From an uncultured Lachnospiraceae bacterium (GTDB lineage: Bacteria; Bacillota; Clostridia; Lachnospirales; Lachnospiraceae), in NCBI GenBank assembly GCA_902774725.1, contig CACYJP010000057.1:1-36518 (forward strand): DNA of 36,518 bases, given 5' to 3'. A program made the translations under genes and the position numbers. Below the pieces are notes generated by a model, which searched no databases, had not been told where the DNA came from, and worked only from the letters and a program-made list of their open reading frames with translations. Shown here one piece after another: positions 24,839 to 32,177 of the stretch; positions within the stretch are counted from its first letter, which is position 1; the number at the start of each line of letters is the position of its first letter.

Positions 24839-25045
24839 TCATAGAAGGTTATCTTCCTTCCCTTTCACCAATTCCTCATACTTCAACTGGTAAGCAATAA
24901 GTCTGGGAATGTATTCCGGTGGTGTTCTCCTTCCCGCCTCCCAGTCTTCCAATGTACGAACAGGGATACCCGTATGCTCTGAAAACTCTTTACGTGACAT
25001 CCCTGTGCTTTCTCTCAAATCTCTTATCGATTTGGCTATATCCAT
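24839..25045 (-). CDS. Small XRE family transcriptional regulator
   Basis: 68 residues from the ATG at 25045, chosen because GAGGTG sits just before it; an ATG at 25087 lies in the promoter region. A lambda-repressor-like helix-turn-helix covers nearly all of it: I-R-D-L-R-E-S-T-G-M-S-R-K-E-F-S with T-G-I-P-V-R-T-L-E-D-W-E. The well-placed P-V-R-T-L-x-x-W-E-x-G-R-R-x-P-P signature is typical of small XRE repressors. No effector domain. It precedes the transglutaminase-GNAT fusion gene and probably controls this short transcript. Confidence 0.88.
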   Translation of the reverse strand: MDIAKSIRDLRESTGMSRKEFSEHTGIPVRTLEDWEAGRRTPPEYIPRLIAYQLKYEELVKGKEDNLL

Positions 25046-25055
25046 ATCATCACCT

Positions 25056-25110
25056 CGCATTGTGTGCTTATAATCGTAGTATATCACATACCGCCAGTTG
25101 TCGCAATGCG
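25056..25110 (-). promoter_or_regulatory. Promoter of the XRE/transglutaminase-GNAT pair with inverted arms
   Basis: On the minus strand TTGCGA (25106-25101) and TATACT (25083-25078) are exactly 17 bp apart, a good sigma-A promoter. A 7-bp inverted repeat brackets it: CGCATTG over the -35 (25110-25104) and CAATGCG between the -10 and the Shine-Dalgarno (25062-25056). These arms are natural candidates for the XRE protein to bind. Confidence 0.6.
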
Positions 25111-25116
25111 TGGATT

Positions 25117-25595
25117 CTAAAATTTTAATCGCATATCTGTATACTTCTGAACCTTATCTTCAAACCCAAGTTTTTTATATATAGGATATCCTTCATCCGT
25201 TGCTACCAGATCAATGCGGCATATCTGATGCTCTCTGGCATATTCAATCATATTGCTCATAAGGCTCGTACAGATTCCTTTACCACGGTATTCTTCTTCT
25301 GTGTATACGCTTAGAACTTCTGAATCCAATCCATTTAGAAAAAATGGATTTGCCGGCTTCTCGATAATCAACAGATAAGCCGCAGCAACAAGCCGCCTTC
25401 TGCTCTTGCAACAAATGCGATCAGTTTTTTCCCAAGTTCTCTCTCGAAATATCCGGGAAGCTGTTTTTCCATTCCCGCTCTTTCTTCATCGGTTATAGAG
25501 CCAAAATCATCAATCATATACAAAATTCTAAGCCTTACAAGTTCCGGAATATCGCTTATTGTTGCAGTATCGTATATAACACTTTCCTTATCCAT
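25117..25595 (-). pseudogene. GNAT acetyltransferase gene broken by a single-base frameshift
   Basis: The first half (25595 leftward) encodes an ordinary GNAT N-terminus ending L-I-A-F-V-A-R-A-E-G-G-L. It then runs into a frameshifted tail and a TGA at 25368-25370. In the next frame the sequence continues sensibly as V-A-A-A-Y-L-L-I-I-E and on through the acetyl-CoA motif E-E-Y-R-G-K-G-I-C to the end, L-G-F-E-D-K-V. Adding one base at about 25397 (G-G-C-x-T-T-G) would restore a single protein of about 160 residues. GGTGG lies before the ATG at 25595. It is a recent decay or a sequencing error. It follows rlmD by about 80 bp. Confidence 0.8.
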
Positions 25596-25674
25596 CCGCT
25601 TCACCACCTTCTGCATCTTTGATCCGATAGTAATCCTCCATCTTCACATTCAGTTTCACATAAGAATCCGCTTT

Positions 25675-27354
25675 TCAGTTGCTCACACGCTCGAGGAGCA
25701 CACAGCTTTCCACGTGCTGCGTATTTGGGAACATATCCACTGCACAACCCTTTACTACTTCGTATCCGTTTGCTTTAAAGATTTCCAGGTCTCTTGCAAG
25801 CGAAGTCGGTTTGCAACTTATGTAAACCAAATTATTCACACCATAGGAAAGGATCTTACTAAGTGCTTTTGGATTAACTCCATCCCTAGGCGGATCAAGT
25901 ATGATAAGATCCGGCTTTTCTTCCAATTCATCAAGCTTCTTCAGCACATCTCCGGCAATGAATTCGCAGTTTGTAAGCTTATTCAGTTTAGCATTTTCCT
26001 TTGCTGCTTCTACTGCTTCCTCAACTATTTCAATTCCATATACTTTTTCTGCGACAGGCGACATGAGCTGAGCGATAGTTCCGGTTCCGCTATACAAATC
26101 ATAGATTACACCTGTCTTACTTCCAATTGCTTCCATCGCATATTCTCTGGCCTTAGAATAAAGCACCTCGCTTCCACGGGTATTTGTCTGGAAGAAAGAA
26201 AATGGAGATATCTTGAACTTGAGGCCCAGCACCTCTTCCATAAGAAAGTCCTCTCCGTAAAGAAGCGTAACTGTATCAGGGATTATGGCATCTGCAAGAG
26301 TATCACACTCTGTATAGAGAACTCCGACTATACGGTTATACTTTGAGAGTGATTCAAACTTGCCGGAACCGCCCTTTTCTTCATCTGCAATCAGCGCATT
26401 CTTAAATACTCCGTTTTTATCTCTGATAACTTTCTTCTTTTTCTTCCCGTACCTACCTTCGTTATATCCGTGAGAGCTGTATCCATCCATTCCTACAGGC
26501 GATGTCTCACCAAGAGAAAGAAGTCCTGCTACATACTCAGGAAGGCAGAGCTCATCTACTGTCTCACTTCGCTTTTCGTTCCATGGTATCTCTCTTGTAT
26601 ACTCATCTATTGAGTGGTGAGTAGTTGTAACAAGATTAACTATTATGCTTCCATCAGTGGCTGACTCACGGATAACCAGATTACGCAGTACTCCTGTGTG
26701 AGTTCTCTTGTTATAGTGAGGAACTCCTCTTTTTCGGTAAAACTTCTGAGTATATTGCAGTATCTCATTCCACGCAGGACTTACAAGTGCGCAGGAATCA
26801 ATACTTATGATATCGTGGGTTGAATTACGTCTATGAAGTCCAAGTGTAAGAGGTCCATCCTTCTCAGCATCGCCAAATGTAAACTCCATCTTATTTCTGT
26901 ATCTGAACTGATCAGGAGATGCGAGGATTCCTTCCCATGTGAAGCCTGTTTCAGCAGCCTTTGCCTCATCACTCTCGCCAAGTGATGGAATTACAGGTGC
27001 CAGCACATCCTTCACCATCTGCTCCTTCAGCTTCAGCTGGTTGGTATATGCAAATGTCTGATATGTGCATCCACCACAGCTGTAGAAATGATTACACATC
27101 GGCTTCTTTGTTTCCTGAGGAGATTTTTTCATAACATCAAAAAGAATTGCCTCTGCACTGCCTTCCTTTTTCTTTTTTATCCGCGCCTTTACAGTCTGTC
27201 CCGGAAGCGCACCCTTAACTGTTATTCTACGTTCAATCGTTTTGATCACATTTTCTCCGGAACTATCCTTCTGCTCTTCTATATGAAGAAAGCTTCCCTT
27301 GTTCGGAAAGCTGTACTTATCAATTATACCCTCAACTAAATCGCCTTTTTTCAC
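25675..27354 (-). CDS. rlmD: 23S rRNA (uracil-C5)-methyltransferase, RlmD/RlmCD-like
   Basis: Methylates uracil C5 in 23S rRNA using S-adenosylmethionine. 559 residues, about 100 longer than usual. An N-terminal TRAM RNA-binding domain (about 1-72) is followed by the [4Fe-4S] cysteines C87-x5-C93-G-G-C96 and C188. The SAM-binding Y-D-L-Y-S-G-T-G-T is at 418-426, and D-P-P-R-D-G-V precedes the catalytic Cys514 in Y-I-S-C-K-P. The extra length is an insertion at about 253-342 containing a lysine run and low-complexity G-Y-S-S-H-G-Y. The start is GTG with GAGGTG before it. Related TrmA-family enzymes act on tRNA U54, so the exact site is inference. Confidence 0.92.
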   Translation of the reverse strand: MKKGDLVEGIIDKYSFPNKGSFLHIEEQKDSSGENVIKTIERRITVKGALPGQTVKARIKKKKEGSAEAILFDVMKKSPQETKKPMCNHFYSCGGCTYQTFAYTNQLKLKEQMVKDVLAPVIPSLGESDEAKAAETGFTWEGILASPDQFRYRNKMEFTFGDAEKDGPLTLGLHRRNSTHDIISIDSCALVSPAWNEILQYTQKFYRKRGVPHYNKRTHTGVLRNLVIRESATDGSIIVNLVTTTHHSIDEYTREIPWNEKRSETVDELCLPEYVAGLLSLGETSPVGMDGYSSHGYNEGRYGKKKKKVIRDKNGVFKNALIADEEKGGSGKFESLSKYNRIVGVLYTECDTLADAIIPDTVTLLYGEDFLMEEVLGLKFKISPFSFFQTNTRGSEVLYSKAREYAMEAIGSKTGVIYDLYSGTGTIAQLMSPVAEKVYGIEIVEEAVEAAKENAKLNKLTNCEFIAGDVLKKLDELEEKPDLIILDPPRDGVNPKALSKILSYGVNNLVYISCKPTSLARDLEIFKANGYEVVKGCAVDMFPNTQHVESCVLLERVSN

Positions 27355-27407
27355 TACTACACCTCACTAATTTATTATCAGTTCTGCCACTTACTAAAAC
27401 TATAAAA

Positions 27408-28016
27408 TCACAAATACTTGAGCTCTACCTCATAGCTCCCAACTTCTTCAAATGTCATAACCATATAGCTCTTTCTGTTTCCTCCACGAGGAAGTGACAC
27501 GCTTCCGGGATTAAGTACTCTGACTCCCCTTATCGTATTATCCGATTCATCAGAACGAGCATCCGAACTATTTTCAAAAAATTCATCAAACGGCACATGT
27601 GTATGGCCATACATCGCTATGTCACAATTGTTCTCCAGAGCACTATAATATAGATTGTCCAGTCCGTAATTAACTCCTTCTCGGTGCCCGTGAGTACAGT
27701 AAAATCCGTGACCATTCACCCTAAAAACAGAAACCTTCTTCAGTGGATCTTCAGCACCTATTCTCCCATATCTATATCTATCGCAATTTCCTTCTATAAA
27801 AACGGCAGGAATAGGAAGGCCCTTTTTTCCATCCGTTTCACCGGACTTTGCATTCCATACCCTGGCAGCCTTATCCAGCCATCCGCAAATCTCCTCCGGA
27901 TCATCCTCGATATCCCCAAGGTGGATCAACATATCCGGCATCTCGCGATCTATCGCAAGCTTTATATTTTTACTATTCCCATGCGAATCACTAACTATAA
28001 GTATCTTTTTAATCAT
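27408..28016 (-). CDS. YfcE/MJ0936-family metallophosphoesterase
   Basis: A phosphodiesterase of the calcineurin-like superfamily, 202 residues from the ATG at 28016. GAGG lies 8 bases upstream; the ATG at 28055 overlaps the M15 gene. Metal ligands are present in order: D-S-H-G (start), G-D-I-E-D, E-G-N-C-D, T-H-G-H-R and Y-G-H-T-H-V, then the family ending L-N-P-G-S-V-S-L-P-R-G-G. YfcE-type enzymes use Mn2+ and hydrolyse phosphodiesters in the cytosol; the natural substrate is not known. It is co-oriented with the M15, rdgB and rlmD genes at close spacing, likely one transcript. Confidence 0.9.
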   Translation of the reverse strand: MIKKILIVSDSHGNSKNIKLAIDREMPDMLIHLGDIEDDPEEICGWLDKAARVWNAKSGETDGKKGLPIPAVFIEGNCDRYRYGRIGAEDPLKKVSVFRVNGHGFYCTHGHREGVNYGLDNLYYSALENNCDIAMYGHTHVPFDEFFENSSDARSDESDNTIRGVRVLNPGSVSLPRGGNRKSYMVMTFEEVGSYEVELKYL

Positions 28017-28041
28017 TTGATAATCCTCTTGCTTCGAAGAC

Positions 28042-28572
28042 TCATCTGTTAACATATTCCTCTAAACAGAGTCCATGCTTATGAATATACGCCGCTGCCC
28101 TTTTTCCTACAAATCTGAAATGCCATGGCTCATAAGGAAAGCCTGTTATATCCTCCTTGTCTGAAGGGTATCTGAGTATGATTCCATATTTGTAGCAATT
28201 ATCATACAGATACTGAAAACGTTCCTCTACTGACGGATCTTCCTTATCATAATAAAGATCAAAAGCATAACCGGTATGATGCTCGCTCTGCCCCGGCTTT
28301 GCAACATATCTTTTATCTTCATTACTGTCATAGATAAGAACCTGAGTACTATATGAACGAAATGCACTCGTAAGCATAAACCTTCCGACTCCATGCTCTA
28401 ACGCATCCTTAAACATCTGATTAGCAGCTCTTAAAGCATATCGATTCATCAGCTCGTCTTCATATCTAACATCAAAGCATCTATCCTTTAAATCAATAAT
28501 AAGCGAAAGTCCATAGGGTACAAAATCCGGTCCCACCTGATTCTTTTTTGAAATAACAACTGTACTATTCAT
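28042..28572 (-). CDS. M15 family D-alanyl-D-alanine carboxypeptidase-like protein
   Basis: 176 residues with the VanY/M15B zinc-peptidase pattern: S-E-H98-H-T-G-Y-A-F-D105 and E148-P-W-H151-F, supplying His-Asp-His ligands and the catalytic Glu. Enzymes of this type trim D-Ala from peptidoglycan stems. It has no signal peptide or membrane helix, and the upstream sequence offers none, so it would be cytoplasmic. It may act on precursor pentapeptide or on other dipeptides (VanX-like). AAGGA precedes the ATG. It sits 34 bp after rdgB and 25 bp before the YfcE-like start. Confidence 0.88.
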   Translation of the reverse strand: MNSTVVISKKNQVGPDFVPYGLSLIIDLKDRCFDVRYEDELMNRYALRAANQMFKDALEHGVGRFMLTSAFRSYSTQVLIYDSNEDKRYVAKPGQSEHHTGYAFDLYYDKEDPSVEERFQYLYDNCYKYGIILRYPSDKEDITGFPYEPWHFRFVGKRAAAYIHKHGLCLEEYVNR

Positions 28573-28606
28573 TATCTTTTTGCGTCCTTCTTTATATAAG
28601 CTTCTC

Positions 28607-29197
28607 TTACTTTGTCTTCAAATAATCAGCTAATGCTCTCAGAGCCTTGCCCCTGTGACTTATTGCATTTTTCTCCTCAGGACTGATTTCAGCTGAAGTC
28701 TTTCCGTACTCCGGCAGGAAGAAAATCGGATCATAACCAAAACCATTCTCCCCTGCTATCTCATAGCCAATACGACCTTCCATAGTCCTTACAAATGTTT
28801 TTTCCGTTCCATCCGGAAAAACAGCTGCCATAGCACAAACGAAACGTGCTGTCCTCTCCTCATCAGGAACCCCACTTAACCTGTCGATTATATTCTGATT
28901 CTTTATATCGTAAGAAGTATCCTCACCCATATATCTCGCTGAGTAGATTCCCGGCTCCTTTCCCAGAGCATCAACCTCAAGTCCGGAATCATCCGCAAGT
29001 GCAAGATGTCCACTCGCCTTGCAGACAGCTCTTGCCTTTATAAGAGCATTCTCTTCAAATGTCTTTCCGTCCTCTACTATATCAATATCCACGCCGGCTT
29101 CCTTCATAGAAAGGATCTCATAATCAAGACCTGCAAGTATCTGCTTTATCTCTCTCAGCTTATTCATATTTCCGGTTGCAAAAATCAGTTTATCCAT
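28607..29197 (-). CDS. rdgB: Non-canonical purine NTP pyrophosphatase (RdgB/HAM1)
   Basis: Hydrolyses dITP, ITP and XTP to monophosphates so that deaminated purines stay out of DNA and RNA. 196 residues from the ATG at 29197 (GAGAGG upstream), the normal length. Signature elements: F-A-T-G-N-M-N-K near residue 5, A-D-D-S-G-L-E-V near 68, P-G-I-Y-S-A-R-Y near 80, G-F-G-Y-D-P-I-F near 150, and S-H-R-G-K-A near the C-terminus. A REP-like element lies just before it. Cytoplasmic housecleaning enzyme. Confidence 0.96.
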   Translation of the reverse strand: MDKLIFATGNMNKLREIKQILAGLDYEILSMKEAGVDIDIVEDGKTFEENALIKARAVCKASGHLALADDSGLEVDALGKEPGIYSARYMGEDTSYDIKNQNIIDRLSGVPDEERTARFVCAMAAVFPDGTEKTFVRTMEGRIGYEIAGENGFGYDPIFFLPEYGKTSAEISPEEKNAISHRGKALRALADYLKTK

Positions 29198-29220
29198 TTT
29201 TTTATTCCTCTCATAAAGAT

Positions 29221-29261
29221 AAGTCAAAAAGAACCGTCAACACTGACTTTCCATTGACTTA
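29221..29261 (-). repeat. REP-like element (copy C)
   Basis: On the minus strand it carries GACGGTTCTTTTTGACTT, the same GACGGTT-N5-TGACT core as copies A and B. AAGTCAA (29221-29227) pairs with TTGACTT (29254-29260), and an inner hairpin GTCA-ACAC-TGAC lies at 29236-29247. It overlaps the stop codon of the protease gene and lies just before the rdgB Shine-Dalgarno. Confidence 0.5.
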
Positions 29262-30908
29262 CCTATCATTAGTAAATGCCTTCAGGCATATATTTGCTTC
29301 ATTATCCTCGGCTCTCATCCAGTTCTCTCCGTAGAGACTCATATATCCCTCACCATCTGTGATGTCGAAATCCTTCGTTCTTTCTCCGGCATCACACTCA
29401 ATAGCAATAGGACGTTCACTGCCGGGAGTTTTGATACTCATTATTATTGCATATTTCTGACCTTTTTTCAGCTCAACCTTTTGAGTCAGATCCACGCTGT
29501 AATAGCCTGCATATCTCGTCTCGCCCTTTCCTATCTCCTTCCTTCCACCATTAAGTGACTGCATATCCTTATAGTCTTCAACTATAAATACCTTGAAGGT
29601 GGTATTATCACCTGTGGCGTAGAAGGAAACCGCCTCAAGGGTTTCATCTGATTCGGCAGTATATACATTTGCAAAATAAGCACTATCCTTATTGAAGCCC
29701 ATCTGCCCCAGCCATCCAAGCTTATCTGACTGATAGATGTTATCGTAATTGTCGGCTTCGCCTAGTCTGGTATAAACGATCGATTTCTGACAGATGTTTG
29801 TATCATCGTATGAAACATAGAAGAATCCATCTTCTCCAAAGCCTTCTCCCCAGCTGTTCTTGCAGATATAGGCTCCGTCCCTGCTTGGAACCTTCTTGAA
29901 TCTTTCTTTAGGATAGTTATCATCCCAACCAACAATTACAAGATCGTGCGTCGACTTCTGTTCACCATCATAGTAATAGCTTGCGTTTGTTGCATCATAA
30001 TACTCACTGCTTTCATACCCATATGGCATCTCAAGATAAACAGATGACTCCACTCCACCATACTTGAAAATCGCACTCTTGATTTTTTCATCATCCCTGT
30101 TATCAATTATGATAGCTTCCTCGAGATGCTTAACAGCAGTAAGGTCGGCATTTGATTCACCATCCCCGTATGGATCATCCTTATCAAGAACCGGTCCATT
30201 CCATGCAGCCATATAAGCGATACTCATTGTGTGCTCGCCACCCTCGCTAAGATCCAGACTAAAGCCATTATTATGAGACATATGATCCACAGAGTATATA
30301 TTCTCTTCCTTAGGCATAGTAACTGTCTCAAGTGCTCCCAGAGATGCAAAAGCCCAGCACGTTCCGAACTCACCCTGATCCCTGACAGGTGTAACTCTGC
30401 CTCGATCCCTCAAATCATAGGACGTTGGAAGATAATTACCACCATCCGTGTTCGTGAAGTTTACAAAGCCCTTGCTAAAGGAATAGTTTATCTTGTATCC
30501 CAGCATCTCCGCTGATTCATTGATTGGAACATAGTAACCATTTTCACCGGTCAGAAGGTCCTCAGGCTTAAACTCAAGCGTTACATCCGCTCTATCAACT
30601 GTCACATGGCCGTCGTTATATTCAAGCACTGAACAGCCCATGATGTCCTCCATAAAACTCTCAGGAACAAATAACCTCAGTCCCTCTTCCAATTTTACAT
30701 CATAGCCAAAGGAGCTGATACTTTTTTCCTCAACCTGAAGATCGACGGGATTATCGCGAAAGTGTTCCAGCTGAAGATCCATAAGCCCATTAACTGACTT
30801 ATCAAAATCACTATTCTTTTTTATAGTTCCCGGCTTTTTACCGGAAAGGTATAGAAATGCCGTCACTCCAATTAGTGCAAACAGCATCAAAACTAACAGC
30901 TTTTTCAA
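29259..30908 (-). CDS. Exported papain-like (C1) cysteine protease with lectin-like C-terminal domain
   Basis: 549 residues. An N-terminal hydrophobic segment (about 4-22) exports and probably anchors it. Residues 55-150 resemble the copper-amine-oxidase N-terminal (stalk-type) domain, a wall-associated module. The C1 peptidase domain has Gln178, Cys184 (G-T-C-W-A-F-A), His321 (T-H-D-L-V-I-V-G-W) and Asn351 (K-N-S-W-G-E), all catalytic residues present. The C-terminal roughly 150 residues form the beta-sandwich seen after many clostridial C1 peptidases (lectin-like, PF18560 type), with E-A-V-S-F-Y-A-T-G. It probably degrades proteins at the cell surface. The THUMP methyltransferase gene ends about 31 bp upstream. 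Confidence 0.92.
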   Translation of the reverse strand: MKKLLVLMLFALIGVTAFLYLSGKKPGTIKKNSDFDKSVNGLMDLQLEHFRDNPVDLQVEEKSISSFGYDVKLEEGLRLFVPESFMEDIMGCSVLEYNDGHVTVDRADVTLEFKPEDLLTGENGYYVPINESAEMLGYKINYSFSKGFVNFTNTDGGNYLPTSYDLRDRGRVTPVRDQGEFGTCWAFASLGALETVTMPKEENIYSVDHMSHNNGFSLDLSEGGEHTMSIAYMAAWNGPVLDKDDPYGDGESNADLTAVKHLEEAIIIDNRDDEKIKSAIFKYGGVESSVYLEMPYGYESSEYYDATNASYYYDGEQKSTHDLVIVGWDDNYPKERFKKVPSRDGAYICKNSWGEGFGEDGFFYVSYDDTNICQKSIVYTRLGEADNYDNIYQSDKLGWLGQMGFNKDSAYFANVYTAESDETLEAVSFYATGDNTTFKVFIVEDYKDMQSLNGGRKEIGKGETRYAGYYSVDLTQKVELKKGQKYAIIMSIKTPGSERPIAIECDAGERTKDFDITDGEGYMSLYGENWMRAEDNEANICLKAFTNDR

Positions 30909-30939
30909 AATAATTCCCCTGCAATAAAAAGTCCAATTA

Positions 30940-32088
30940 TCAGCCCTTCTTAGGTGGCTTCGGTCCCATAAACTGATAATAATACGACTTGATCATTCCG
31001 TTATATATCTTGCGATTTTTATCAGCCTTCCTGCCTATATAACGCTCCGCCTCCTCATAAGAGGTAATAAGAAACATAGACCACTTATCCAGCGAAGCAT
31101 ACCTCTCACCTATTATACTATAAAGCTCAGGAAGTGCCTCCTTTTCCTCAAGTCTCTCACCATACGGCGGATTGGTTATGATAAAACCGTAAGACTTCGG
31201 ACTGCTGAGGTCCTTTACACCTCTCGCCTGAAAATGTATATAATCCGAAACGCCGGCTTCCTCAGCATTCTGCATCGCGCACTTCACTATCTGTGAATCC
31301 AGGTCATAGCCCTGAATATGCATCTCGACATCCGTCTTCTCAAGAGATCTTGCCTCATCATACGCTGCATACCAGGTCTTTTTATCTATCAGCTTCTCCC
31401 AGGTACACGATGTAAAATCCCTGTTCACTCCGGGTGCTATATTGGCTCCGATCATTGCAGCCTCTATCGGAAATGTACCACTGCCGCAAAACGGATCAAC
31501 CAGAAGTCTGTCCGCCCGCCACGGTGTCAGCATAATGAGCGCAGCAGCCAGCGTTTCAGATATAGGAGCCTTACCCACCAGCTGTCTGTATCCTCTCTTA
31601 TGAAGAGACGTACCGGTAGTATCAAGTCCAACTGTCACAACATCCTTCTTTATGAATATCCTTACAGGATAATCCTCACCATCCTCAGTAAAACGATTTA
31701 TATGATAGGTTCCCGCCATACTTTCTACCATGGCTTTCTTCGCTATACTCTGAATAGAGGTCTCACTGAAAAGCTTTGACTTATTTGTAGTAGCCTTAGT
31801 TACCCAGAAGCGTCCGTCCCTCGGAATGATCCTTGCCCAAGGGATATGTTTTACACCCTCATAAAGCTCATCAAAGGTCGTAGCACGAAACTGTCCACAC
31901 TTCAGAAGGATTCTCTCACTTGTTCTGATATTTATATTCGCCCTTGCAATAGCTGAAACCGGTCCGGCGAAGGTGACTCTTCCATCCTCAACCTCCACTA
32001 TATCATACCCAAGAGCCTTTATTTCATTTTTTAAAACCGCCTCAAGTCCGAAATGACAAGGGGCTATTAATTCGAATCTCTCTTCCAT
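30940..32088 (-). CDS. THUMP-domain class I RNA methyltransferase (RlmL N-terminal/YpsC-like)
   Basis: 382 residues. An N-terminal ferredoxin-like plus THUMP RNA-binding region (about 1-155; G-L-E-A-V-L-K-N-E-I near 14) is followed by a Rossmann-fold N6-adenine/N2-guanine methyltransferase. Motif I is D-P-F-C-G-S-G-T-F at 198-206 and motif IV is N-P-P-Y-G-E-R-L at 306-313. This matches the stand-alone Firmicutes YpsC proteins related to the N-terminal half of RlmL, which modify 23S rRNA at N2-guanine; the exact nucleotide is inferred. Cytoplasmic. It lies after pgi, with a REP-like hairpin between. Confidence 0.92.
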   Translation of the reverse strand: MEERFELIAPCHFGLEAVLKNEIKALGYDIVEVEDGRVTFAGPVSAIARANINIRTSERILLKCGQFRATTFDELYEGVKHIPWARIIPRDGRFWVTKATTNKSKLFSETSIQSIAKKAMVESMAGTYHINRFTEDGEDYPVRIFIKKDVVTVGLDTTGTSLHKRGYRQLVGKAPISETLAAALIMLTPWRADRLLVDPFCGSGTFPIEAAMIGANIAPGVNRDFTSCTWEKLIDKKTWYAAYDEARSLEKTDVEMHIQGYDLDSQIVKCAMQNAEEAGVSDYIHFQARGVKDLSSPKSYGFIITNPPYGERLEEKEALPELYSIIGERYASLDKWSMFLITSYEEAERYIGRKADKNRKIYNGMIKSYYYQFMGPKPPKKG

Positions 32089-32100
32089 GTATATCTCCCA

Positions 32101-32160
32101 AAAGAAAGTGGGGACAAGTCAGTGGAGAACCGTCCCCACTTTCTTATCCCCACTGGCTTT
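32101..32160 (-). repeat. REP-like hairpin (copy B) with possible pseudoknot
   Basis: AAGAAAGTGGGGAC (32102-32115) and GTCCCCACTTTCTT (32132-32145) form a perfect 14-bp stem with a 16-base loop. The loop word AAGTCAGTGG (32116-32125) can also pair, with one G-T wobble, with CCACTGGCTT (32150-32159), giving an alternative or pseudoknotted fold. The minus strand carries GACGGTTCTCCACTGACTT, the core shared with copies A and C. It lies in the 89-bp gap between pgi and the methyltransferase gene. Confidence 0.75.
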
Positions 32161-32177
32161 CTGTACCGTTCTTTTAT

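Noticed and set aside
25117..25371. A separate gene starting with TTG at 25371
   Set aside because: It lacks its own ribosome site and continues a GNAT domain exactly where the preceding frame breaks.
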